Positions 55,947 to 63,397 of a DNA stretch of 64,000 bases are shown in pieces. Position 1 is the first letter of the stretch; each line of letters begins with the position of its first letter. The position numbers were made by a program, and so were the translations under genes. The notes below the pieces were generated by a model. The model did not search any database. It was given only the letters and a program-made list of their open reading frames with translations, and was not told the DNA's origin. The stretch is from Actinomycetes bacterium (GTDB lineage Bacteria > Actinomycetota > Actinomycetes > Propionibacteriales > Propionibacteriaceae), in the NCBI GenBank assembly GCA_023460935.1, contig JAEWOI010000026.1, positions 124,001-188,000 on the forward strand, written 5' to 3'.

Positions 55947-57796
55947 TTGGCGTTCTCCTCATCGATGACCTCGACCAGGTCGGTGGCCAGCTCGGAAAGC
56001 GAGATCGGCAGGCCCCGCACCCGAGAGTAGCTCTCGACCGGAACCAGGTAATTGGCGCGCAGCAGCATGGCCAGCTGGCCGAGGTTCATCTCCGGGACGA
56101 TCACCCGGTCGTAGCTGCGCAGCACGTCGCCCAGGTTCGCCGGCAGCGGGTTGAGGTGGCGTAGGTGGGCTGTGGCCACGGCCCGCCCGGTGCCCCGCAC
56201 GCGGCGGGCGGCAGCAGAGATCGGGCCGTACGTCGAGCCCCAACCCAGCACGAGCACCCGGGCCGAACCGTCGGGGTCGTCCACGGCCACGGGGGGCACG
56301 AGGGCGCCGACCCCGGCCACCTTCTGCTGGCGCAGCTTGACCATGAACTCGTGGTTGGCCGGGTCGTAGGACACCGCACCGGTGCCGTCGGCCTTCTCGA
56401 TGCCGCCCACCCGGTGCTCCAGGCCGGGAGTGCCGGGCACGGCCCAGGCCCTGGCCAGCTTGTCGTCGCGCAGGTAGGGCCAGAACTCCCCGTCAGGCCG
56501 GTTGGGACCGGTCGCGAAGGCCGGGTCGATCTCCGGCAGGTCGGCGAGGTCGGGCACCTGCCAGGGTTCGGCGCCGTTGGCGAGGTAGCCGTCGGACAAC
56601 AGGATCACGGGGGTGCGGAAGTCGACGGCGATCTTGACCGCCTCGTACGCGGCGGTGAAGCAGTCGCCGGGCGAGTTCGGCGCGATCACGGGCAGGGGTG
56701 CTTCCCCGTGCCGGCCGTACAGCGCCTGGGTGAGGTCGGCCTGCTCGGTCTTGGTGGGCATGCCGGTGGCCGGACCCGCCCGCTGGATGTTGCAGATCAC
56801 CAGCGGCAGCTCCAGCATGACCGCCAGCCCGATCGTCTCCATCTTCAGGGCCAGTCCCGGGCCGGAGGTGGCGGTCACGCCCAGCTGCCCGGCGAACGAT
56901 GCACCCAGCGCTGCGCCGACCGCTGCGATCTCGTCCTCGGCCTGGAACGTCAGCACGCCGGCGTCCTTGGCCGCAGCGAGGTGGTGCAGCACGTCGGAGG
57001 CCGGAGTGATCGGGTAGGCGCCGAGGAACAGTTGCAGGCCGGCCTTCGCCGCGCCGGCCATCAGGCCGTAGGCGAGGGCCCGGTTGCCCGAGATCTGCCG
57101 GTAGGTGCCGGCCGGCGCTGCTGCCGGCGCGACCTTGTACCGGTTGGCGAACATCTCGGTGGTCTCACCGAACGCGTAGCCTGCCCGGAACGCTGCGAGG
57201 TTGGCGTCGCGCACCTGCGGCACCTTGGCGAACTTGCGCTCCAGGAACTCGACCGTGCCCTCGACCGGGCGGTGGTACAGCCAGTCCAGCAGGCCGAGCG
57301 CGTACATGTTCTTGGTGCGGGAGGCCTCTTTGCGACCGAGCCCCAGCTTGGCAACAGCCGCCGTGGCCTGGCCCGAGAGGTCGATGGCGTGCACCTGGTA
57401 GTCGGCGAGGCTGCCGTCGGTGAGCGGGTCGGAGGCGTAGCCCACCTTGGCCAGGTTGCGGGGGGTGAAGTCTGCGGTGTCGGCGATGATCAGCCCGCCG
57501 CGCCGGACGTCGGCAAGGTTCGCCTTCAGGGCAGCGGGGTTCATCGCCACCAGCACGTCGGGACGGTCGCCAGGGGTGCGGATGTCGAAGTCGGCGAAGT
57601 GCAGCTGGAAGCTGGACACCCCAGCGACGGTGCCGGCCGGCGCCCGGATCTCGGCCGGGAAGTTCGGCAAGGTGGAGAAGTCGTTGCCCGCGATGGCGGT
57701 CTCGTGGGTGAACCTGTCGCCGGTCAACTGCATGCCGTCGCCGGAGTCCCCGGCAAAACGGATGACGACATGGTCGACTGTGGTCACTTCGGTCAT
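55943..57796 (-). CDS. korA: 2-oxoacid:ferredoxin oxidoreductase alpha subunit (gamma-alpha fusion)
   Basis: 617 residues. The N-terminal 200 residues are the gamma domain, beginning VVIRFAGDSGDGMQLTGDRF. The rest is the alpha domain, with GLQLFLGAYPITPASDVLHHLA, ATSGPGLALKMETIGLAVMLELPLVICNIQRAGPATGMPTKTEQADL. This fused form is usual for actinobacterial KorA. It binds the 2-oxoacid and CoA with KorB. It overlaps the chelatase gene and korB by 4 bp each. Its place in a sulfur operon suggests it makes the reduced ferredoxin used by the sulfite reductase; that link is inference. Confidence 0.92.
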   Translation of the reverse strand: MTEVTTVDHVVIRFAGDSGDGMQLTGDRFTHETAIAGNDFSTLPNFPAEIRAPAGTVAGVSSFQLHFADFDIRTPGDRPDVLVAMNPAALKANLADVRRGGLIIADTADFTPRNLAKVGYASDPLTDGSLADYQVHAIDLSGQATAAVAKLGLGRKEASRTKNMYALGLLDWLYHRPVEGTVEFLERKFAKVPQVRDANLAAFRAGYAFGETTEMFANRYKVAPAAAPAGTYRQISGNRALAYGLMAGAAKAGLQLFLGAYPITPASDVLHHLAAAKDAGVLTFQAEDEIAAVGAALGASFAGQLGVTATSGPGLALKMETIGLAVMLELPLVICNIQRAGPATGMPTKTEQADLTQALYGRHGEAPLPVIAPNSPGDCFTAAYEAVKIAVDFRTPVILLSDGYLANGAEPWQVPDLADLPEIDPAFATGPNRPDGEFWPYLRDDKLARAWAVPGTPGLEHRVGGIEKADGTGAVSYDPANHEFMVKLRQQKVAGVGALVPPVAVDDPDGSARVLVLGWGSTYGPISAAARRVRGTGRAVATAHLRHLNPLPANLGDVLRSYDRVIVPEMNLGQLAMLLRANYLVPVESYSRVRGLPISLSELATDLVEVIDEENAK

Positions 57797-58515
57797 GCGA
57801 TGAGTTCTCTTCCCAAGTCCTGCGCGGGGGCGTCGGGCAAGTCTAGTTGCTCACCCGACGCGGCAGCGAATGCTGTGATCACCGCATCCACCACCAGCGG
57901 GTGTACCCCGATCGGCGCAGAGATCACATCCGCACCCACGCTGTGCAGCCGTTCGGCGAACACCCCCGGAGCCAGCAGGTACGTCGCCACCGCAACCGTG
58001 GAGTGCCCGGCGGTACGCAGTCCGGCGACCGCAGCGGGCACCGAGGGTTCGGCCGCGGTCAGGAACGCCGGCACCACCGGACGCCTGACCAGGCCGGACA
58101 GCTCGGCTGCTGCCGCGCGCACCTCCCCGAGCGCGCGCTCGCGCAGCGAGCCCGCATGTGCGAGCACCACGGCGTCGCCGGGGCCACCGGCAGCCAGCAA
58201 GCGGTCGGCCACGGCGGCCACCAGGCCCGGGCCGATCAGCGGCGCTATCCGCGCCCGGCCTCCCGCGGCCTGCACTGCGGCCGGCAGGTCGCTGGTGACG
58301 TGGTAGCCGGCGGTGAGAAACCCCGGCACCACCACGGCCTCGCCGAGACCGCACAACGTCTCGGTGAGGGTGGGGCTGAGCACGTCCGCCCAGCCGAGAC
58401 GCACCGGCACCCCGGGCAGGCGGGCGGCCACGGCAGCTGCCAGCTCCGCGGCCACGGCCTGGCCGGCCGGGCTGCGGGTGCCGTGCATGGCCAGCACGAG
58501 AACGGGAGGCGCCAT
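57793..58515 (-). CDS. sirohydrochlorin chelatase family protein (CbiX/SirB)
   Basis: 240 residues, two tandem chelatase-fold halves. The metal-site histidines are visible in VLAMHGTRSP (His11), TAGYHVTSDLP, VVLAHAGSL and APGVFAERLH-like regions. It would insert Fe2+ into sirohydrochlorin to make siroheme, the cofactor of the sulfite reductase in the same operon; a cobalt-chelatase role in cobalamin synthesis is the alternative. ATG 58515 starts 2 nt after the cysN stop, and the end overlaps korA by 4 bp. No methyltransferase for siroheme synthesis is in the window. Confidence 0.85.
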   Translation of the reverse strand: MAPPVLVLAMHGTRSPAGQAVAAELAAAVAARLPGVPVRLGWADVLSPTLTETLCGLGEAVVVPGFLTAGYHVTSDLPAAVQAAGGRARIAPLIGPGLVAAVADRLLAAGGPGDAVVLAHAGSLRERALGEVRAAAAELSGLVRRPVVPAFLTAAEPSVPAAVAGLRTAGHSTVAVATYLLAPGVFAERLHSVGADVISAPIGVHPLVVDAVITAFAAASGEQLDLPDAPAQDLGRELIA

Positions 58516-58517
58516 GG

Positions 58518-59834
58518 CTAGATGGACCACCCGGCGGTCGGGTCGAAGTCGTTGCCGAACACCTGGTGGCCGCGCACCATGCCGGCGGCCAGCGTGCCCC
58601 GGGTCTGCGGGTCGATCAGCAGGAACGATCCGCCCCGGCGGGTGCTCGTGTAGTCCTCGGCCAGCACCGGGGCAGCCAGCCGGAGCCGGACCCGCCCGAT
58701 GTCGTTCAGGGCCAGCTCGGTGGCCTCCACCGGCGCCATGGCGGCAAGGTCGAGCAGGGCCACCAGCTCGGCCACCCTCGCCTGCACCGTCCGGGTGCCG
58801 TGCTTGAGCAGCACCCGGGCGCCCGGCAGCAGGGGCCGCTCCGCCAGCCAGCACACCATCGCGTCGAGCTCCGTCACCGGCACCGGGGCGTCGGCCACGG
58901 CGGCGATCAGCTCGCCCCTCGCCACGTCCACCTCGTCGGCGAGCCGCAGCGCCACCGACTGGCCGGCCACGGCAGCCTCCAGCTCCGCGCCCGCGAAGTC
59001 GATGCCGGCCACCCGGGTGCGGAAGCCCTCCGGCAGCACCACCACCTCGTCGCCCACCCGCACCGAGCCGGCGGTGACCCGTCCGGCGTAGCCGCGGTAC
59101 TCGACGTGGCGCGGGTCCCGGGCAGCCTCCTGCGGCCGCAGCGTCAGTTGCACGGGGAAGCGGAACCCCTGTGCCGGTTCGGCCGCCGGGGGGAGCTGTT
59201 CGAGCAGTTCGAGCAGGCTGGGTCCGCTGTACCAGGGCATGTTGGCCGACCGCGTCACGACGTTGTCCCCAACGAGCGCCGACACCGGGATGGGGTGCAG
59301 CGCGGCCAGGCCGAGCCCTGCCGCCAGCGCCTGCAGCTGGTCGACGACGGCGGTGTAGGCGGCCTGCCCGTAGCCGGCGAGGTCGAGCTTGTTGACCGCG
59401 ACCACCACGGACGGCACCCGCAGCAGCGCCGCGACGGCGAGATGCCTGCGGGTCTGCTCCAGCACGCCCTTGCGGACGTCGACCAGCAGCACCAGCACGT
59501 CGGCGGTGGAGGAGCCGGTGACGGTGTTGCGAGTGTACTGCACGTGGCCGGGGCAGTCGGCGAGGATGAACGTGCGCGCTGCCGTCGCGAAGTAGCGGTA
59601 GGCGACGTCAATGGTGATGCCCTGCTCGCGCTCCGCGCGCAGGCCGTCGGTGAGCAGGGCGAGGTCGACGTGGCCGAGGCCCTTGGCCTTGCTGACGCGC
59701 TCGACAGCTGCCAACTGGTCGGCCAGCACCGACCTGGAGTCGTGCAGCAGCCGGCCGACGAGGGTGGACTTGCCGTCGTCGACGCTGCCGGCCGTGGCCA
59801 GTCGCAGCAGGGTGGTTCCGGAACGAACGGGCAT
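58518..59834 (-). CDS. cysN: sulfate adenylyltransferase large subunit (GTPase)
   Basis: 438 residues. G-motifs are AGSVDDGKSTL (P-loop 16-24), DCPGH at 93-97 and NKLD at 148-151, followed by two EF-Tu-like beta-barrel domains. GTP hydrolysis drives CysD to form adenosine phosphosulfate (APS) from ATP and sulfate. The usual APS kinase (CysC) fusion is absent, which agrees with a CysH of the APS type. ATG 59834 overlaps the cysD stop by one base (TGATG). The end is 2 nt from the next gene. Confidence 0.94.
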   Translation of the reverse strand: MPVRSGTTLLRLATAGSVDDGKSTLVGRLLHDSRSVLADQLAAVERVSKAKGLGHVDLALLTDGLRAEREQGITIDVAYRYFATAARTFILADCPGHVQYTRNTVTGSSTADVLVLLVDVRKGVLEQTRRHLAVAALLRVPSVVVAVNKLDLAGYGQAAYTAVVDQLQALAAGLGLAALHPIPVSALVGDNVVTRSANMPWYSGPSLLELLEQLPPAAEPAQGFRFPVQLTLRPQEAARDPRHVEYRGYAGRVTAGSVRVGDEVVVLPEGFRTRVAGIDFAGAELEAAVAGQSVALRLADEVDVARGELIAAVADAPVPVTELDAMVCWLAERPLLPGARVLLKHGTRTVQARVAELVALLDLAAMAPVEATELALNDIGRVRLRLAAPVLAEDYTSTRRGGSFLLIDPQTRGTLAAGMVRGHQVFGNDFDPTAGWSI

Positions 59835-60721
59835 CAGAAGTAACCCTCCTTCTTCCTGTCCTCCATGGCCGCCTCGCTCAACCGGTCGTCGGCCCGGGTG
59901 GCGCCGCGCTCGGTGACCGTGGTGGCGGCAACCTCCAGCAGCACGGCCTCGACGTCGGTGGCGCGGGATTCCACGGCCCCGGTGCACGACATGTCCCCGA
60001 CCGTGCGGTAGCGCACCTGGAGCTCACGCACCGTCTCGGTCGGCCGGGGCGAGCTGTGCTCGCCGACCGCCAGCCACATCCCGTCGCGGTTGAACACCTC
60101 GCGGGAGTGGGCGTAGTACAGCGGCGGCAGCTCGATCTGCTCAGCGGCGATGTAGTGCCACACGTCCAGCTCGGTCCAGTTGCTCAACGGGAAGACCCGC
60201 ACGTGCTCGCCGGGCCGGTGCAGCGGGTTGTACAGGTCCCACAACTCCGGGCGCTGGTTGCGCGGGTCCCACTGCCCGAACTCGTCGCGCAGGCTCACCA
60301 CCCGTTCCTTCGCCCTTGCCTTCTCCTCGTCCCTGCGGCCACCGCCGAACACGGCGTCGAAGCGGTGCTCGGCGATCGCATCCAGCAGGGGCAGGGTCTG
60401 CAGTGGGTTGCGGGTGCCGTCCGGGCGTTCCAGCAGCCGGCCGTCGTCGAGGTAGTCCTGCACCTTCGCGACGATCAGCCGCAGCCGCAGGTCGGCCACC
60501 ACCTGGTCGCGGTAGGCCAGCACCTCGGGGAAGTTGTGGCCGGTGTCCACGTGCAGCAGCGGGAACGGCACCGGGCCGGGCCAGAAGGCCTTCGCCGCGA
60601 GGTGCAGCAGCACCACCGAATCCTTGCCGCCGCTGAACAGCAGCACCGGCCGCTCGAGCTCGGCCACGGCCTCGCGCAGAATGTGGATGGCCTCTGCCTC
60701 CAGCAGTTCCAGATGGTTCAC
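59834..60721 (-). CDS. cysD: sulfate adenylyltransferase small subunit
   Basis: 295 residues from GTG 60721, PAPS-reductase/adenylyltransferase fold. The pyrophosphate loop is LLFSGGKDSVVLLHLA at about 28-43. HVDTGHNFPEV, GGGRRDEEKARAKER and FPLSNWTELDVWHYI follow. It forms APS with CysN. GTG 60721 overlaps the cysH stop as GTGA, matching the overlap style of the operon; an ATG at 60736 would add five residues. The ribosome site is weak for both, so coupled translation is likely. Confidence 0.94.
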   Translation of the reverse strand: MNHLELLEAEAIHILREAVAELERPVLLFSGGKDSVVLLHLAAKAFWPGPVPFPLLHVDTGHNFPEVLAYRDQVVADLRLRLIVAKVQDYLDDGRLLERPDGTRNPLQTLPLLDAIAEHRFDAVFGGGRRDEEKARAKERVVSLRDEFGQWDPRNQRPELWDLYNPLHRPGEHVRVFPLSNWTELDVWHYIAAEQIELPPLYYAHSREVFNRDGMWLAVGEHSSPRPTETVRELQVRYRTVGDMSCTGAVESRATDVEAVLLEVAATTVTERGATRADDRLSEAAMEDRKKEGYF

Positions 60722-61446
60722 AGGTGCAGCCCGCATTCGGTCTTGGCCAGCCCGGCCCAGCGGCCGGCCCGGGGGTCCTCGCCGGGTTCGACCCGGCGCG
60801 TGCAGGGGGCGCAGCCGATCGAAGGGTAGCCGTCGGTCAGCAGCAGGTTGACCGGCACCGAGTTGGTGCCGGCGTAGTCGAGCAGCTCCTCGAACGTCCA
60901 CGCTGCGATCGGGTTGACCTTCACCATCTGGTGGGCTGCGTCCCACTCGACCAGCCCGGCGTTGGCGCGCAGGGCGTTGTCCTCCCGCCGGATCCCGGTC
61001 ACCCAGGCCTCGTAGCCGGCCAGTTCGGCGTTGATCGGGTCGACCTTCCGCAACTGGCAGCACAGGGTCGGGTTGCGCTCGTAGAGCCGCGGGCCGTGGA
61101 CGGCGTCCTGCCCGGCCACGTCCTGCAGCGGCAGCACGTCGACGATGTTGGCGTCGATCACGGCGGCGAGGGCGTCCCGGGTGCCGATGGTTTCTGCGAA
61201 GTGGTAGCCGGTCTGCAGGAACAGCACGTCCACGCCGGGGGCGACCTGGGAGACGAGGTGCGGCAGGACGGTGTCGCCGGCCATCGAGCAGGCCACGGCC
61301 AGGGACCGTCCGAACGTGGCGGCGGCCCAGGCGACCACCTCGCTCGCCGGGGCGTCGGCGAGCTGCACGGCCGCGGCCTCCGCCAGCCGGCGCAGCTCGG
61401 CCGCAGACCGGGTGCGACCGGGGCCGTGGGTGGTCGCGACGGTCAT
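60718..61446 (-). CDS. cysH: adenylyl-sulfate (APS) reductase, [4Fe-4S] type
   Basis: 242 residues. The cluster cysteines are Cys129-Cys130 (LCCQLRKVDP) and Cys212, Cys215 (GCAPCTRR); the catalytic Cys238 is in TECGLHL at the C-terminus. The CC/CxxC set is the mark of enzymes that reduce APS, not PAPS, to sulfite with thioredoxin. This fits the lack of an APS kinase in the operon. It overlaps the sulfite reductase and cysD genes by 4 bp each. Confidence 0.93.
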   Translation of the reverse strand: MTVATTHGPGRTRSAAELRRLAEAAAVQLADAPASEVVAWAAATFGRSLAVACSMAGDTVLPHLVSQVAPGVDVLFLQTGYHFAETIGTRDALAAVIDANIVDVLPLQDVAGQDAVHGPRLYERNPTLCCQLRKVDPINAELAGYEAWVTGIRREDNALRANAGLVEWDAAHQMVKVNPIAAWTFEELLDYAGTNSVPVNLLLTDGYPSIGCAPCTRRVEPGEDPRAGRWAGLAKTECGLHL

Positions 61447-63122
61447 CGCAGCGCCTCCTCGGCAGCGCGGTGCGACCAGTGCGCGAAGGACTCCCCGGGC
61501 TCGCGCCCGGCGAGGAACGACCTGGTCACGCGCTCGACGTAGTCGGGCAGGCCGGTGGCGGTCACCTTCAGGCCGCGGACGGTACGGCCGAGCCCGGCCT
61601 CGGCGCGGTCGGCCGTGGCGAGCCCGCCGCCGAGATGCACCTGGTAGGCGAACTCGTCCGCGCCGTCGGGGCTCTTCATCAGCTGGCCCTTCAAACCGAT
61701 GTCGGCCACCTGGATGCGGGCGCAGGAGTTCGGGCAGCCGTTGACGTGCAGGCTGATCGGGGTGTCGAGCTCGACGTCGGCGAGGTTCCGCTCGAGCTGC
61801 TCGATCGTGCGGGCGGCCGTCTGCTTGGTCTCAACAAACGCCAGCTTGCAGAACTCGATCCCGGTGCAGGCCATCGTCGAGCGCCGGAACGGGCCGGGGG
61901 AGGCGGTCAGGCCGAGTTCGCCCACCGCAGCCAGCAGCCCCTCCACCCGGTCGGGTGCGACGTCGAGGACCAGCAGCTTCTGGTGGGGCGTGAACCGCAC
62001 CCGCCCCGACCCGGCGGCCTCCGCAGCGTCGGCGAGGGCGGCCAGCGCGCCGCCGGAGACCCGCCCGACCGTTGGGGCGAGGCCGACGTAGCGCAGCCCG
62101 TCCTTCTGCTCGTGGACGCCGACGTGGTCGCCGGGGCCGCCGACTGCGACAGCGGCCGGCCCGTCGGCCAGGCGGTAGCCCAGGTACTCGGTCTCGAGCA
62201 CCTCGCGGAACCGGGCCGCGCCCCAGTCGGCCAGCAGGAACTTCAGGCGGGCCTTCGCACGCAGCCGCCGGTAGCCGTAGTCGCGGAAGATGCTGATCAC
62301 CCCGTGCCAGACCTCCGGCGCCTGGTCGGCTCGGACGAACGCTCCGAGGCGTTCGGCGAGGCGGGGTGCGACGCTCAGCCCGCCGCCCACCCAGAGGTCG
62401 TAGCCGGGGCCCAGCTCGGGGTGCACCACCCCGACCAGCGAGATGTCGTTGATCTCGTGCACCACGTCGAGGCTGGGGTGGCCGGTGATGGCCGACTTGA
62501 ACTTGCGCGGCAGGTTGGCCAGTTCCGGGTCGCCGATGAAGCGCTGCACTATCTCGGTGATCACCGGCGTCGGGTCGAGGATCTCGTCCGCCGCGATGCC
62601 GGCGACCGGTGAGCCGAGGATCACCCGGGGGGTGTCGCCGCAGGCCTCGGTGCTCTGCAGGCCCGAAGCGTCGAGCCGGCGCCAGATCTCGGGCACATCC
62701 TCGATCCGGATCCAGTGGTACTGGATGTTCTGGCGGTCGGAGATGTCGGCCGTGCCCCTGGCGAACTCGGTGGAGATCTCCGCGAGGGTGCGCAACTGTG
62801 CCGTGGTGACCGCGCCCCCGTCCAGCCGCACCCGCAGCATGAAGTAGCGGTCCGACAGTTCGTCCGGGCCCAGCGTCGCCGTCCTGCTCCCGTCGATGTC
62901 CTGGCGGCGCTGGGTGTACAGCCCCCACCAGCGCAGCCGGCCGTGGAGGTCATCGGCCGGGATCGAGTCGAAACCCTGCAGGGCGTACACCTCCTCCACG
63001 CGGCGGCGCACCAGCAGGGGGTTGCCGTCCGCTGCCTTGAATTCCTCGTTGTGGTTCAGCGGGGCGCGCCCCTCGACTGCCCACGCTCCGTTGGAGCGGG
63101 GTTCGCGGCTGTTGCTGGTCAT
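61443..63122 (-). CDS. sir: ferredoxin-dependent sulfite reductase (NirA/SirA type)
   Basis: 559 residues with duplicated nitrite/sulfite reductase ferredoxin-like domains. The siroheme/[4Fe-4S] cysteines are Cys418 and Cys424 (ACTGIEFC) and Cys462 and Cys466 (NGCPNSC). It reduces sulfite to sulfide with six electrons from ferredoxin. Tyr69 and Cys161 are at the same numbers as the pair I recall to be covalently linked in Mycobacterium tuberculosis NirA, supporting sulfite over nitrite. It is the first enzyme gene of the sulfur operon and sits 96 nt after a Cys-containing leader peptide. Confidence 0.92.
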   Translation of the reverse strand: MTSNSREPRSNGAWAVEGRAPLNHNEEFKAADGNPLLVRRRVEEVYALQGFDSIPADDLHGRLRWWGLYTQRRQDIDGSRTATLGPDELSDRYFMLRVRLDGGAVTTAQLRTLAEISTEFARGTADISDRQNIQYHWIRIEDVPEIWRRLDASGLQSTEACGDTPRVILGSPVAGIAADEILDPTPVITEIVQRFIGDPELANLPRKFKSAITGHPSLDVVHEINDISLVGVVHPELGPGYDLWVGGGLSVAPRLAERLGAFVRADQAPEVWHGVISIFRDYGYRRLRAKARLKFLLADWGAARFREVLETEYLGYRLADGPAAVAVGGPGDHVGVHEQKDGLRYVGLAPTVGRVSGGALAALADAAEAAGSGRVRFTPHQKLLVLDVAPDRVEGLLAAVGELGLTASPGPFRRSTMACTGIEFCKLAFVETKQTAARTIEQLERNLADVELDTPISLHVNGCPNSCARIQVADIGLKGQLMKSPDGADEFAYQVHLGGGLATADRAEAGLGRTVRGLKVTATGLPDYVERVTRSFLAGREPGESFAHWSHRAAEEALR

Positions 63123-63174
63123 GGTCCTCGCTGGGGGTCTGGTGGGCCTGGCCGGCGGGACGGATGCTGGGTAG

Positions 63175-63197
63175 CCGGGCTCAGGGGCCCGGTTTTT
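63175..63197 (+). terminator. intrinsic-terminator-like hairpin with T-run on the + strand
   Basis: CCGGGC at 63175-63180 and GCCCGG at 63187-63192 form a 6-bp stem, followed on the + strand by TTTTT at 63193-63197. For the sir operon (minus strand) the same hairpin is preceded by AAAAA and lacks a T-run, so as a classical terminator it only works for + strand (antisense) transcripts. It may also act as a leader structure between the peptide and sir. Confidence 0.5.
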
Positions 63198-63213
63198 CCT
63201 GCTGGGGTTACGG

Positions 63214-63229
63214 GCGCGTCAGGACGCGC
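63214..63229 (-). promoter_or_regulatory. leader hairpin overlapping the Cys codon
   Basis: In the transcript GCGCGTC and GACGCGC (63229-63214) pair as a near-loopless hairpin. It covers the second Cys codon, the last two sense codons and the stop of the leader peptide. A ribosome stalled at the Cys codons (63228-63233) would keep it open. Confidence 0.55.
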
Positions 63230-63290
63230 AACACATCGAACCGGGGACGCCGGCGGTCACCGGCCGGTGGTCCTGAACGGGCTCGAACAT
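63219..63290 (-). CDS. Cys-Cys leader peptide of the sulfur operon (putative attenuator)
   Basis: A 23-residue frame, ATG 63290 to TGA 63219-63221, ends in Ser-Met-Cys-Cys-Ala-Ser. The adjacent Cys codons (TGT TGC, 63233-63228) lie directly before a hairpin, 96 nt before the sulfite reductase start. Consecutive Cys codons in small upstream frames before sulfur genes have been described in mycobacteria as a cysteine-sensing attenuation device; I recall this from the literature and cannot check it here. The frame starts 7 nt after TAGGGT, so it would be translated from a leaderless mRNA. No homologue search was possible; existence is inferred from position, composition and promoter fit. Confidence 0.65.
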   Translation of the reverse strand: MFEPVQDHRPVTAGVPGSMCCAS

Positions 63291-63297
63291 GTCGGCG

Positions 63298-63324
63298 ACC
63301 CTAACACGCTGGTTCGGATTTCAA
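63298..63324 (-). promoter_or_regulatory. promoter of the sulfur operon
   Basis: On the minus strand TTGAAA (63324-63319) and TAGGGT (63303-63298) are 15 bp apart, slightly short for sigma70 type. The -10 box lies 7 nt before the leader-peptide ATG. It is the only clear promoter before the seven-gene operon. Confidence 0.5.
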
Positions 63325-63361
63325 GCATTCCCCGTCCGGTGGGTGGAACTCCGGCTCTGGA

Positions 63362-63367
63362 TAGGCT
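63362..63367 (+). promoter_or_regulatory. -10 box upstream of the mannosyltransferase gene
   Basis: TAGGCT fits TAnnnT. Seven nt later, GTG 63375 opens a ten-codon frame ending at TGA 63405-63407, which overlaps the in-frame mannosyltransferase GTG at 63404. The -35 region is not recognisable. Divergent from the sulfur-operon promoter. Confidence 0.4.
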
Positions 63368-63397
63368 GACCTCCGTGCCACCAGTGAGCAGGGACCC

